This document shows positions 53,736 to 62,187 of a stretch of DNA of 64,000 nt, one piece after another. A program made the position numbers and the translations under genes. A model generated the notes under the pieces. It was given only the letters and a program-made list of their open reading frames with translations, made no database searches and was not told the origin of the DNA. Position 1 is the first letter of the stretch, and each line of letters starts with the position of its first letter. The DNA comes from Exiguobacterium qingdaonense. GTDB taxonomy: Bacteria; Bacillota; Bacilli; Exiguobacteriales; Exiguobacteriaceae. The stretch covers positions 1 to 64,000 of the forward strand of contig NZ_JACSKY010000012.1 in assembly GCF_018617855.1 (NCBI RefSeq). The letters are read 5' to 3'.

Positions 53736-53765
53736 ATTATACTCTTGAACAATTCTTTGGTGCAA
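53736..53765 (-). promoter_or_regulatory. Promoter for the wecC-tagGH-mnaA unit
   Basis: On the minus strand -35 TTGCAC (53760-53765) and a perfect -10 TATAAT (53736-53741) are 18 bases apart, about 90 bases before wecC. A second, weaker pair (TTGTTT/TAAAAT) lies just downstream. Confidence 0.65.
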
Positions 53766-53773
53766 TTACATTT

Positions 53774-55957
53774 TCATGACAATGTCGTCGCAAATTGTTC
53801 GTGCGTTTTACCTGAAATGATTTGTTCCATCTCTCGATAGAGACGATCGAGCGCAAAATGTTTACGGGCGTATGCCTGATAGGCTTTTGCGTCCGTCATC
53901 AGCTTCTCGGTCTCTTCTTTATAAGACAAGATCGTATCGACAAATGTTGTCGTGTCCGTGACGAGCAGCTCGTCCGGGTAAATCGTCTCCGCTCCCGTCC
54001 AGTGGCGAATGAGCGGGTATGAGCCTGCTGCCATCGCCTCGGCCGGAGCGAGGTGGAAACTCTCTAGATCGCTCGTCGAGAAGACGAAGCCGATCGATTG
54101 GAGCCATGTGTCGACGTCACTCCCGTGTCCGTCGAAGTGGACGTGGTCGCGAAGACCCGACTCGTCGATCCGTTTCAATAACGCCTCGTAGTACGCACTC
54201 TCTTCTTCCCGTTTGCCAATCCAATAGACGTCTTTAGGGTGATGCCCTTTGAAATGGAGCTCGTACCGTTTATCCGTCTTCAATAGCTCTTCAAGGACAT
54301 CGAGCGCGAGGTCCGGACGCTTCAGTTTCGGGTTCATCCCGATCATACCGAGACGGAACGTCAAGTCGTCCGCTCGTTTCGGCTTGTCGAGCTTGTCCGC
54401 ATCGACGGCGTTGTAGATGACCGTCATCTGATGACGCGGGATACTGAAGAGACGATGCATCTCTTCTAACATATACGGCGAGACGAGGATGATGCGGTCG
54501 ATGTTGTCGAGCGCATATTCCCGTGGAAATGGTGTCTCTTTTTCCTGACGATGGATCCGGACGATGAGACGCTGATGCGGCAGTTTATGTTGCGAGTACC
54601 AGACGGCGTTGCCGAGGCCCCACTCACAGAAAATGACGTCTGCCTGCGCGAGACATGCCTTACTGTGATTCACATCATGAATCTTGTGTCCGTCCCACTC
54701 GTCGACAAGGATCCGATAGTTCGGGTCGGCCTCGAAACGCTCCATGAACATGCGGATGAATTTCAAGTCGTGACCGGCGAAGAGGATCGTCGTCTTCTGC
54801 ATCTCCCAAATCGCGTCGCGGAGACGCTCGAACGTGCTGGCGAACGTATAGTTCTTCGCCATGCTGTAAAGGCGTTCCGCCGCATCCTTATAGATGGCCG
54901 GATGGGTGAAGGCGAGCTCGACTTTCTCGATGAACTCGTCTTCCGAGTTGACGAAGAGCGGGTAGCTCGACCCGAGCAACATCTCGTGCATCTTGTTGCG
55001 GTTGAGGAGGACCGGCTTGCCGAGCGCCCCATATTCGAGAAGTTTCGTCGACAATTCGAGGCTGTCGTCAAGGTCCGGGTGGCGCCACGAGATACCGATA
55101 TCGCTCTCTTCGATGAGCGTCTCGACGTCCGCACGCGGAATCCCTTTCAACCAGTGCACCCCCGCATCCTTCTGGAGGCGATGGGTCACTTCTTTACGGA
55201 AGTCCGGGTTGTTCGGGTCTTGGTTGAACTTGTCCCCCGCCACTTTCAATTCGACGTCCGGCATCCGGACTCGTACCTTCTCGAGCGCGTCGAGAATCTC
55301 GGCCGAGTACCAGAGCGGCGCGAATTTACCCGTATAGACGAGACGTTTCGCCTGACGTTTGAGCGTCGGTGTCGTCTCGCGCATGTTCGGGATCATCGGG
55401 TTCAAGATGAGGAACGGCTTCGGCGTCTGTAAAAACGTCTCGAAGTACGCCTTCATCTCCGCTGTCTGACAGAGCATGCGAGCCGAGCGGTCCGCAATCT
55501 TCTTCAGACGCGCCAACTCTTCTTGTGACGCGGCCGACGAGTCGTGCGTGAAGTCCGTGAGGTATGTCCACGTCTTTTTCATCGTATGCTCATATTCAGA
55601 GAGCGCATAGGCGAGCTGGAACCCACGGATGAACGTCATGTCATACTGTTTCGTCTCGACGAGCTCGTGGATGAGTTGGGCCGCCTCTTCCGGCTGGAGC
55701 ACCTTCTTCTCATAGTACGGCTCGTCTTTCTTTGTCGAGTCTTCCGTGAAGACGTCGATGAAGCGGACGCGGTCGAGCTGTTTGATCGACGCCGTCACTT
55801 CCGGTTTCACGATCGAGCGCTTCAAGAGCACGTCGACCTCGATGTTCGGGTCCTGGTTCAACATATGCACGACCGACGTGAGCCAGATGGCCGAGCCGTC
55901 GATCAAGTTCAAATTGACGTCCCCGTATACGAGGATCCGTAGCGGCTTTTTCGTCAT
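53774..55957 (-). CDS. Tandem GT4-GT4 glycosyltransferase
   Basis: The 727-residue protein holds two complete GT-B domains. The first, about 1-385, starts RILVYGDVNLNLIDGSAIWLTSVVHML and has LVYTGKFAPLWYSAEILDALE and SDIGISWRHPDLDDSLELSTKLLEYGALGKPVL. The second, about 390-727, starts TILFAGHDLKFIRMFMERF and has RLGMIGMNPKLKRPDLALDVLEELL and FSTSDLESFHLAPAEAMAAGSYPL. Each has its own nucleotide-sugar site, so one chain could add two sugars or alternate residues. The ATG overlaps the stop of the upstream glycosyltransferase gene (ATGA). No membrane segment is present. Confidence 0.85.
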   Translation of the reverse strand: MTKKPLRILVYGDVNLNLIDGSAIWLTSVVHMLNQDPNIEVDVLLKRSIVKPEVTASIKQLDRVRFIDVFTEDSTKKDEPYYEKKVLQPEEAAQLIHELVETKQYDMTFIRGFQLAYALSEYEHTMKKTWTYLTDFTHDSSAASQEELARLKKIADRSARMLCQTAEMKAYFETFLQTPKPFLILNPMIPNMRETTPTLKRQAKRLVYTGKFAPLWYSAEILDALEKVRVRMPDVELKVAGDKFNQDPNNPDFRKEVTHRLQKDAGVHWLKGIPRADVETLIEESDIGISWRHPDLDDSLELSTKLLEYGALGKPVLLNRNKMHEMLLGSSYPLFVNSEDEFIEKVELAFTHPAIYKDAAERLYSMAKNYTFASTFERLRDAIWEMQKTTILFAGHDLKFIRMFMERFEADPNYRILVDEWDGHKIHDVNHSKACLAQADVIFCEWGLGNAVWYSQHKLPHQRLIVRIHRQEKETPFPREYALDNIDRIILVSPYMLEEMHRLFSIPRHQMTVIYNAVDADKLDKPKRADDLTFRLGMIGMNPKLKRPDLALDVLEELLKTDKRYELHFKGHHPKDVYWIGKREEESAYYEALLKRIDESGLRDHVHFDGHGSDVDTWLQSIGFVFSTSDLESFHLAPAEAMAAGSYPLIRHWTGAETIYPDELLVTDTTTFVDTILSYKEETEKLMTDAKAYQAYARKHFALDRLYREMEQIISGKTHEQFATTLS

Positions 55958-58900
55958 AACGTTACCTCCTGACGGTCCGCTTCATCCATGGCGGCACCGG
56001 CTTTCACATATTGATACGGGTCGACACTGAAGATGCGCTTCCCGGAGCGGGCGAGTTCGTTCAAGCTCTCGTCCGCTTCAAAGATGTGAAGCGCCTCCTC
56101 GACTGTATAGAAGCGGAGTGCCGACGGCTGCACGATCGAGCGGGACGGTGTCGCGTCAAACACATAACGATACGACTCGTCATGGTCCTGTTTGACGAGC
56201 TTGCCGTCGTACGCATAGTAATCCTCTTTCGTGAGGACATCCGCTTCCGCATAGCGTGCCGCGAGCAGATAATCGCTCAAGTAGTTCGGACCGTAATAAT
56301 CGTCCGACTTCAAGTGGGCGACCCAATCGTACGACTCGACCATCTCGGTGAACGACGTGTAGTGCGTCAAGTAGCTGCGCATATACGTCGAGATCGACGG
56401 CGTGTTGTACGTGTTGTATACGTCGATGTGATCCTCGAACTTATCGAGGAACATCATGAGGTGTTTATGCTCGTAGTTCTGTGCCTCGAACTGACTGACG
56501 ACACGCTCCGCTTCTTCGCGTGACTTGATGAAGGCGACGACGGCAATCTTCTCGTGGTCGACGCGGTATGGGATGCCGATGTCTTGGACGATTTTCGCCA
56601 GACGCTGCGTATACGTGTGGTATGTCAATACGTGACGCATCCCGCGCATCGCGATATCCTCATAGAACGAATCATCCGTCATCAAGCGACGGAATGTCTC
56701 GTCTAGGTCAGACTCACCGTCGTCGAGGAAGACGTAATCGCCGAGCATGGCGTCGACACCGACAGAGCGTGTGCTGACGACCGGGGTCGCACAGGCGAGC
56801 CCCTCGAAGACGCGACGTGAGAACATCGTCGGAGAGTCGTTGACCGAGTTGACGTTCAACATCACTTTATACCCTTTATACGCCTTGGCAATCTGGTTAT
56901 ATTTCAAACTGCCGCGAATCGAGTGACGGAACTGTTCCGGGAACTGGAGCTGGTCGCTCTCTCCGCGTTGGTTGATCGCATAGTTGCGGTCGTAAATCGC
57001 CAGACCGTACTTGTCCGCCGCCGCGAACAGGCGGTCCATGTCGGCTTTTCGTGACTCGTGGCGGTTCGCGTAATACGAACCGGCGAAACAAGCGTACGGC
57101 TCGCGCGTCCCCGGTAGGCGGATCGGGTTATGTTCTTTCGGCTGGGCCGCGAACGGTAACGCGTCGACGCGATCATGACCACAGTCCTCTTTATAGTCCG
57201 GGACACGGTTCATGTCGGTCGTATACACATAGTCGAACCGCTTCGCCGTCTCGATAAAACGGTCGTAGTGGATCGGGTCCTCTTTGTTCCAGAAGACGGT
57301 CGGGATGTTGTGATAACGGCACCAGGCGAGGAGCGCGTCGAGCTCTTCCCACGTGTTCGTGCCGTATTTGACGATTTTCTTCTCCCACGCGCCGGCATTC
57401 CCTTTCCACGCCGACTCGACGACGAGAAGGTCCGGTTGCTCATCGAGGAGCACCGTCTTCCAGTTGTCCGGTGTGAACGTGATGAGTTGACATTCCGGCT
57501 TGTAGGACGCCATCGTGAACTCATCGAAGATGGCCGCGACCTTCAGTTCATGAAGCTCACGCGGGGTAGGTGCGAAGAAGCGTGCCTCGCGCACGTCCAT
57601 CCACGTCGGGTTTTCCGTACCGTCGCTGACGAGCTCCTCGGCGACACGGATGCGGTCGACACGTGCCTCACCGACACCGTCGACGCGAAGGGCGAAGCGG
57701 AGGAAACGGATGCCACGGTCGAAATAGAACACTTTCTCGCTCCCGATTTGAACTTGTTGCATGATCTGACGCTCCGTCGCCGAGTAGGCGATGATGTAAA
57801 GGACGACGTTCGCCCCTTCATCGGCCACGCCGTCGAGCGTGACGCGGTAGCGACTGTTCGCCTTCACTTCATACGGGAATTCCGTCGGGAGCAACTTGAA
57901 GCTGTTGTTCATCTCGGCATACGAGATGTAACGGCGTTGGTCGTCCTCACCTTTCAACTGGACGACAAGCTGGTCATCCCGGCTCTTCAACTTGATGAGG
58001 TCCGGTGCCGGGATCGTCCACATGTCCGGCTTGAGCGACAAGACGTCCTCGCGACGGACGCTCTTCTCGCGAATCATCCCGATATTTAAGTTCTCAAGTT
58101 GCCCGGACCCGTTCACACGTACGAAGTAACGGATAGAACGGTGTGACGGCGCGATGCGGACGATACCACTTAGTCCGAGCGGCACTTCGATCAGACGGTC
58201 CTGCCCGGACACCGTATACGTCGCGATGAAGAGCGACGCGTCCGCTGTTCCCGTACGGTCCCCTTTCAAATAGAAACGATATAAGTCGTCGTCCATGTCA
58301 CCCGTCTCAAAGTCGATGCCACGTCCCGTATCCATGTGTGGAAGCGCGACCTCGTCGACGCCGTAATGCGTGTATTGGTTCCCTTCGGCACGCACGACGA
58401 GCGTGTCCCCGTCGAAGTGTGCGATCTCACTCTGTGGTTTGAGGGAGCGGAGTGACGTCGCCGTGAGCGGATAACGGAAGTCGAAAGCGTCGAGCGATAC
58501 GTTCGCCGCCGTCCCCTCGACCATCCAGAGCGAGCGCTTGCCGAGCATGAGCTCGACGAGGCTGAACGCCCCCGCCCCGTTCACTTCAAGATGGGCCCGG
58601 ACGATCTGTTCGCCCATACCGAGCGTCACATCGACCTGGTCACCGTCCTGAACCGTGACGTAACGGGTACGTCCGCCTTTACGGACGACCTCTAACGTCA
58701 ACGTCGGCATCAATCCCTCACGTGATTTGACGCGCATCGTCGTTGTGAACGTCTTTTGCCCCGACTCGACCACGTCGTTCACCGAGATGATGTCTGAACT
58801 CGCGTCCGGTCGGTACGTCAAGGTGACCGGTTCGTCGCCGGAGAAGACGAGGTCCGTCCCTTCCACATGTACGTATGGTGAACGTGTATACCAGTTCGGT

Positions 58901-59016
58901 ACGACTTCTCGTAGTTGATGCGATTTGTTCGGTCGCTTCAACACTTTACGACCGAGTCGCTTCGACCGTTGTACCCCAAGGTAAGCGGCGCGACGTGCTT
59001 TTTTCTGCCAATCCAT
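55954..59016 (-). CDS. Large glycosyltransferase with three N-terminal beta repeats
   Basis: The 1020-residue protein has a basic N-terminus and then three imperfect repeats at about 90-160, 245-315 and 388-460. Each ends in a V-x-G-x-G turn (EVNGAGAF, RVNGSGQL, RVDGVGEA). A CgeB-like (DUF3880-type) GT-B domain follows at about 491-815 with YACFAGSYYANRHESRKADMDRL and MFSRRVFEGLACATPVVS. A degenerate GT-A-like domain is at 823-945 (FIKSREEAERVVSQFEAQNY ... WVAHLKSDDYYG). I chose the ATG at 59016 because it is nine bases after GGAGG. Donor and acceptor are unknown. Confidence 0.8.
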   Translation of the reverse strand: MDWQKKARRAAYLGVQRSKRLGRKVLKRPNKSHQLREVVPNWYTRSPYVHVEGTDLVFSGDEPVTLTYRPDASSDIISVNDVVESGQKTFTTTMRVKSREGLMPTLTLEVVRKGGRTRYVTVQDGDQVDVTLGMGEQIVRAHLEVNGAGAFSLVELMLGKRSLWMVEGTAANVSLDAFDFRYPLTATSLRSLKPQSEIAHFDGDTLVVRAEGNQYTHYGVDEVALPHMDTGRGIDFETGDMDDDLYRFYLKGDRTGTADASLFIATYTVSGQDRLIEVPLGLSGIVRIAPSHRSIRYFVRVNGSGQLENLNIGMIREKSVRREDVLSLKPDMWTIPAPDLIKLKSRDDQLVVQLKGEDDQRRYISYAEMNNSFKLLPTEFPYEVKANSRYRVTLDGVADEGANVVLYIIAYSATERQIMQQVQIGSEKVFYFDRGIRFLRFALRVDGVGEARVDRIRVAEELVSDGTENPTWMDVREARFFAPTPRELHELKVAAIFDEFTMASYKPECQLITFTPDNWKTVLLDEQPDLLVVESAWKGNAGAWEKKIVKYGTNTWEELDALLAWCRYHNIPTVFWNKEDPIHYDRFIETAKRFDYVYTTDMNRVPDYKEDCGHDRVDALPFAAQPKEHNPIRLPGTREPYACFAGSYYANRHESRKADMDRLFAAADKYGLAIYDRNYAINQRGESDQLQFPEQFRHSIRGSLKYNQIAKAYKGYKVMLNVNSVNDSPTMFSRRVFEGLACATPVVSTRSVGVDAMLGDYVFLDDGESDLDETFRRLMTDDSFYEDIAMRGMRHVLTYHTYTQRLAKIVQDIGIPYRVDHEKIAVVAFIKSREEAERVVSQFEAQNYEHKHLMMFLDKFEDHIDVYNTYNTPSISTYMRSYLTHYTSFTEMVESYDWVAHLKSDDYYGPNYLSDYLLAARYAEADVLTKEDYYAYDGKLVKQDHDESYRYVFDATPSRSIVQPSALRFYTVEEALHIFEADESLNELARSGKRIFSVDPYQYVKAGAAMDEADRQEVTL

Positions 59017-59058
59017 CCTCATATCCTCCAAATCATCGGTTCTCTCGAATCCGATTCT

Positions 59059-59370
59059 TTATTTGCGAATGCGTCGTGCGACAGCTTGTGCCTTCAAAAT
59101 GGCTTTACCAGCTTTTGATTGCACAAGGCGACGATACTTCTTGTTCAACACATCGTATTTACGTTTCACGTCCGTGAGCGCTTGCTCTTTCTTTTCAAGC
59201 GCCTGGACGGTCCATTCGAACGTATAGAGCAGGTCGCCATACTTTTGAACGAGGCGACGATGTTTTTGCCGTAGCACCCGCTCGTCGTGCTTCAAATGAC
59301 GAATCTCTTGTTCCTGAAGTTTGATTCGCTGCTTCAACAATCCGATTTCTTTTTCAAGTTCATTGCCCAT
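59059..59370 (-). CDS. Small coiled-coil protein of the glycosyltransferase cluster
   Basis: The 103-residue protein is almost entirely a charged helix with heptad pattern: ELEKEIGLLKQRIKLQEQEIRHLKHDERVL, then ALEKKEQALTDVKRKYDVLNKKYRRL, and a very basic end (KAQAVARRIRK). It has no signal or membrane segment. It is encoded between two giant glycosyltransferases, so a scaffold or length-control role is possible but not shown. The ATG follows AGGTGAG. Confidence 0.7.
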   Translation of the reverse strand: MGNELEKEIGLLKQRIKLQEQEIRHLKHDERVLRQKHRRLVQKYGDLLYTFEWTVQALEKKEQALTDVKRKYDVLNKKYRRLVQSKAGKAILKAQAVARRIRK

Positions 59371-59379
59371 GGTCTCACC

Positions 59380-62025
59380 TCACAAGTATGCGTCAAAATA
59401 GAGACGCTTCAATTCTTCTGTTTGTCCTGATTCATATAAGTCGACGAACTGTTTCACGATCGGCGTCTCTAGTTCCATCGGACGATACTGTTCGATGATT
59501 TCATAAAGCATCCCGGCGTTGTCGAAGAACTCTTCCGGCTTGCTGCGACGTAAGAAGACGAGGTACCACATCGAGAAGAACCGTTCGAATCGAGTCGAGC
59601 GGTATTGGTCGAGCACGCTTTCACGAGCGAACGCTTTCGCCCGTGCCGTCTCCCGGATGACACACTTCATAAAGTATTTCTTCGTGATCGTATTGACCGT
59701 CGAACCGGCGACGGCCGCGTAATAGTCGTGAATCGTCAAGTCGAGCAGGGCGACCCGTCCCGCGCTGAGGAACATCTCTTGGAAGAAGAGCGAATCTTGC
59801 CCGACGGCACCGATGACCTGTTTCAAATCGTGTTTCTGGATGAAATCTTTTTTGATGACCATCGTCTGGATGCTCTGCACTTTGAAGTTGTGTTCGAGCA
59901 AGTACGCCCGTGGGTCCTCGATGACGCGAACGCCATCTTTCTCGAGGTCTTCTAACTCGATCATCGCTTCACGGTTCGCAAGCTTCAACATGCTGCCGAC
60001 AGAAAGGTCGAGCGCGTCATCCTCTTGCATGACACGGAACAGTGCCGCATAGCCGTCGTTGACCGCTTCGTTGTCCGGGTCAAGGAAAGCGATGTATGGC
60101 GTCGTCGCGAGCTCCACTCCTTTGTTCCGTGGACGCGAGGCACTGCCGCTGCCGCCATCGTTGAACGAATACGTGTAGACGTTCGGATATTTCCGGACGA
60201 GACGTTCGATATAGCCGATCGTCTCCTGGTCCGTCGAACCGTCGTCGACGAGCCAGATTTCCATGTCTTCAAACATCGAACTGCGACGAAGGCTTGAGAA
60301 GCATTTGTTGTATAGGTAGCGACCGTTGTTGTAAATCGGGACGATCATCGACAGTTTGTAATCACCCGGTTCGTTCGGAACGAGCACATCGTCTGCCGCG
60401 AGCAGTTCGAAACGGTCGATGGCATAACCTTGTCCTTCGATGCGGCGGTTTTCTTGGATCATCTCAAGCGACACGTCACCTGCTGCGAACATCGTCAAGG
60501 CCACGTCGGTGTAGTCCTCCACGAACTCATGGACGATGTCCTGCCCTTTCGTCACGAATGAGACGTCCGTGTATTTGAAGGCGTTGACCATGTCCTCCAC
60601 ATAGTAGTCGAGGTAGTGATGACGGTCGTCGAACACCGTCACGAAGTCGGCAGTGCGTAGGTCGACCTCTTGTAAGTCCGCTTCGGCGACGAAGCGTTTA
60701 TGCGGATACGACTGACGCTCGAACTGTTCGCGTGTCATCGTCACGTCTCCACGACCGATGACGAGGACGTCACGACGAATCTCATGATGGAGGCCGAGAA
60801 TGAACATCATCTCGCTGAAACGGTCGTACATCGTATGATTCGAGAAGATTGTGCGGACACCGGACAACTGATGCTCCAGACGCTCTTCGGCTGTCTTGAA
60901 CATTTCTAAAATCCCCTGGGCGTCCAAGGCACTCGTCGCGATGAACACGTTCGGGAAGTCGTTGTTGACGGCGACGTTATAATTCGTCAAGACGAGCTGT
61001 CCCCGTGCCTGCGCCTCATAGATCGCTTGCGCGCTCATCGTCGGGCTATGCTTCACTTCATTAACGTGAAGCGCCCAGCTCGACGTCTCTTTCAGCTTCT
61101 CCGTGTCCTCCTTGTCCCCATGGACGAGGACGTCGTGTAGCGACTTCGGAGCGCGTGTCGCTTTGGACTCATCCGTCTCACGAATCACATAGAGATCTTT
61201 GTTCGCATCGCGGACACCTTGTGCGAGCGTCTCCAAATCTTTAGAGAAACGCTGGACCGGGAATCGGTTCGTGACGACGACACGGTCCGTCCTGCCTCGC
61301 GTCATGCCGATCGGATTGAAACGGAGCGGGTCGATGCCCGGACGGATGACGAAGACGCGTTCGTGTCCGGCTTCTTCCATATAATCCGTCACCCGTTCCT
61401 CGTTTGCCGTGAAGATGTAGTCACATTGTGTGGCAAGTGAAGAGAAGCGGTCGAAGTGATTCGTATCGAGCGTCGTCTCGAAGACGACACGGATGTCCTT
61501 TTGCTTCGCCTTGCGAATCAAATTTCCGAGCCAGTGACGAGAGTGCGAGCGTGGCGTCCCCATGTGATGGAATGCCGTCGTCTCTTCTTCCGTGAGCGCT
61601 GCCGAGATGAGCAGGAAGTCGATCTTTTCTGCTTCGAGCAACTCTAAAAAACCTGTCACGTTCTCGAATAGATGGGTGTGACAAAGACGTTCGAGCTCCT
61701 GGGCCCGCTTCACCGGTCCGACGAACGCGACATGTACGTTCGCCTTCTCATAAAAACTGCTCCCGTTCGACTCGACGCGTGTCGCATCCAGTTCAGGGAG
61801 GCGCTTCCGGGCAGCTTCTAATTCTGCCTGCAATGCGGTTTGTTGTTCCTCGAACAGTTTGTCATCTAGACGTGGGCGTTGCGCCTGTCTCGACAAAGAA
61901 GGGAGCTCATCTAAAGTAATCAAGTCATCCCCGTCCAAAGCCTCTTTTCGGTTGACCCGTTCTTTTTCTTCTTTTAACCACGCGATGTGCGCCTGCACGT
62001 CGCGTAGCGTCGCTTTTACATCCAT
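59380..62025 (-). CDS. Multi-domain glycosyltransferase: coiled coil, CgeB-like, GT-A-like and GT2
   Basis: The 881-residue protein begins with a helical region (1-80), then a CgeB-like GT-B domain at about 95-405 (HVAFVGPVKRAQELERL, IFTANEERVTDYMEEAGHERVFVIRPGIDPLRFNP, SPTMSAQAIYEAQARGQLVLTNY). A degenerate GT-A-like domain follows at 418-540. A complete GT2 domain begins at 556 (LSMIVPIYNNGRYLYNKC) with the donor-binding WLVDDGSTD and the DxD-like FLDPDNE near 648. A helical C-terminus follows. It thus may add more than one sugar. The ATG follows AAGGTGGAG, and a TTGCGA/TAAGAT promoter precedes it. Confidence 0.82.
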   Translation of the reverse strand: MDVKATLRDVQAHIAWLKEEKERVNRKEALDGDDLITLDELPSLSRQAQRPRLDDKLFEEQQTALQAELEAARKRLPELDATRVESNGSSFYEKANVHVAFVGPVKRAQELERLCHTHLFENVTGFLELLEAEKIDFLLISAALTEEETTAFHHMGTPRSHSRHWLGNLIRKAKQKDIRVVFETTLDTNHFDRFSSLATQCDYIFTANEERVTDYMEEAGHERVFVIRPGIDPLRFNPIGMTRGRTDRVVVTNRFPVQRFSKDLETLAQGVRDANKDLYVIRETDESKATRAPKSLHDVLVHGDKEDTEKLKETSSWALHVNEVKHSPTMSAQAIYEAQARGQLVLTNYNVAVNNDFPNVFIATSALDAQGILEMFKTAEERLEHQLSGVRTIFSNHTMYDRFSEMMFILGLHHEIRRDVLVIGRGDVTMTREQFERQSYPHKRFVAEADLQEVDLRTADFVTVFDDRHHYLDYYVEDMVNAFKYTDVSFVTKGQDIVHEFVEDYTDVALTMFAAGDVSLEMIQENRRIEGQGYAIDRFELLAADDVLVPNEPGDYKLSMIVPIYNNGRYLYNKCFSSLRRSSMFEDMEIWLVDDGSTDQETIGYIERLVRKYPNVYTYSFNDGGSGSASRPRNKGVELATTPYIAFLDPDNEAVNDGYAALFRVMQEDDALDLSVGSMLKLANREAMIELEDLEKDGVRVIEDPRAYLLEHNFKVQSIQTMVIKKDFIQKHDLKQVIGAVGQDSLFFQEMFLSAGRVALLDLTIHDYYAAVAGSTVNTITKKYFMKCVIRETARAKAFARESVLDQYRSTRFERFFSMWYLVFLRRSKPEEFFDNAGMLYEIIEQYRPMELETPIVKQFVDLYESGQTEELKRLYFDAYL

Positions 62026-62074
62026 ACGTCCGCTCCACCTTTTTTAAGTAATCAGTATTTCTTCATCTTATCGT

Positions 62075-62103
62075 ATCTTAACAGAGTTGTATGTCGGTCG
62101 CAA
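62075..62103 (-). promoter_or_regulatory. Promoter of the glycosyltransferase cluster
   Basis: On the minus strand -35 TTGCGA (62098-62103) and -10 TAAGAT (62075-62080) are 17 bases apart, about 50 bases before the first glycosyltransferase gene. Confidence 0.55.
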
Positions 62104-62136
62104 TTTGATGACAACTGTACGAATCGGCGTTTTTCA

Positions 62137-62172
62137 TTAAAAAAAGACGGACCCATAGGTGGATCCGTCCCG
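62137..62172 (-). terminator. Terminator after the 5'-nucleotidase-family gene
   Basis: On the minus strand GACGGATCC and GGGTCCGTC pair with a short loop and are followed by seven T residues. Confidence 0.88.
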
Positions 62173-62187
62173 AAAACAATTATTCAC

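Noticed and set aside
54551-55432. Plus-strand open frame of 293 codons
   Set aside because: Antisense shadow of the tandem GT4 gene; no recognisable motif and no start signal.
57175-58089. Long plus-strand open frame of 304 codons
   Set aside because: It lies entirely opposite the large glycosyltransferase gene and reads as an antisense shadow rich in Arg, Asp and Val with no family features or ribosome site.
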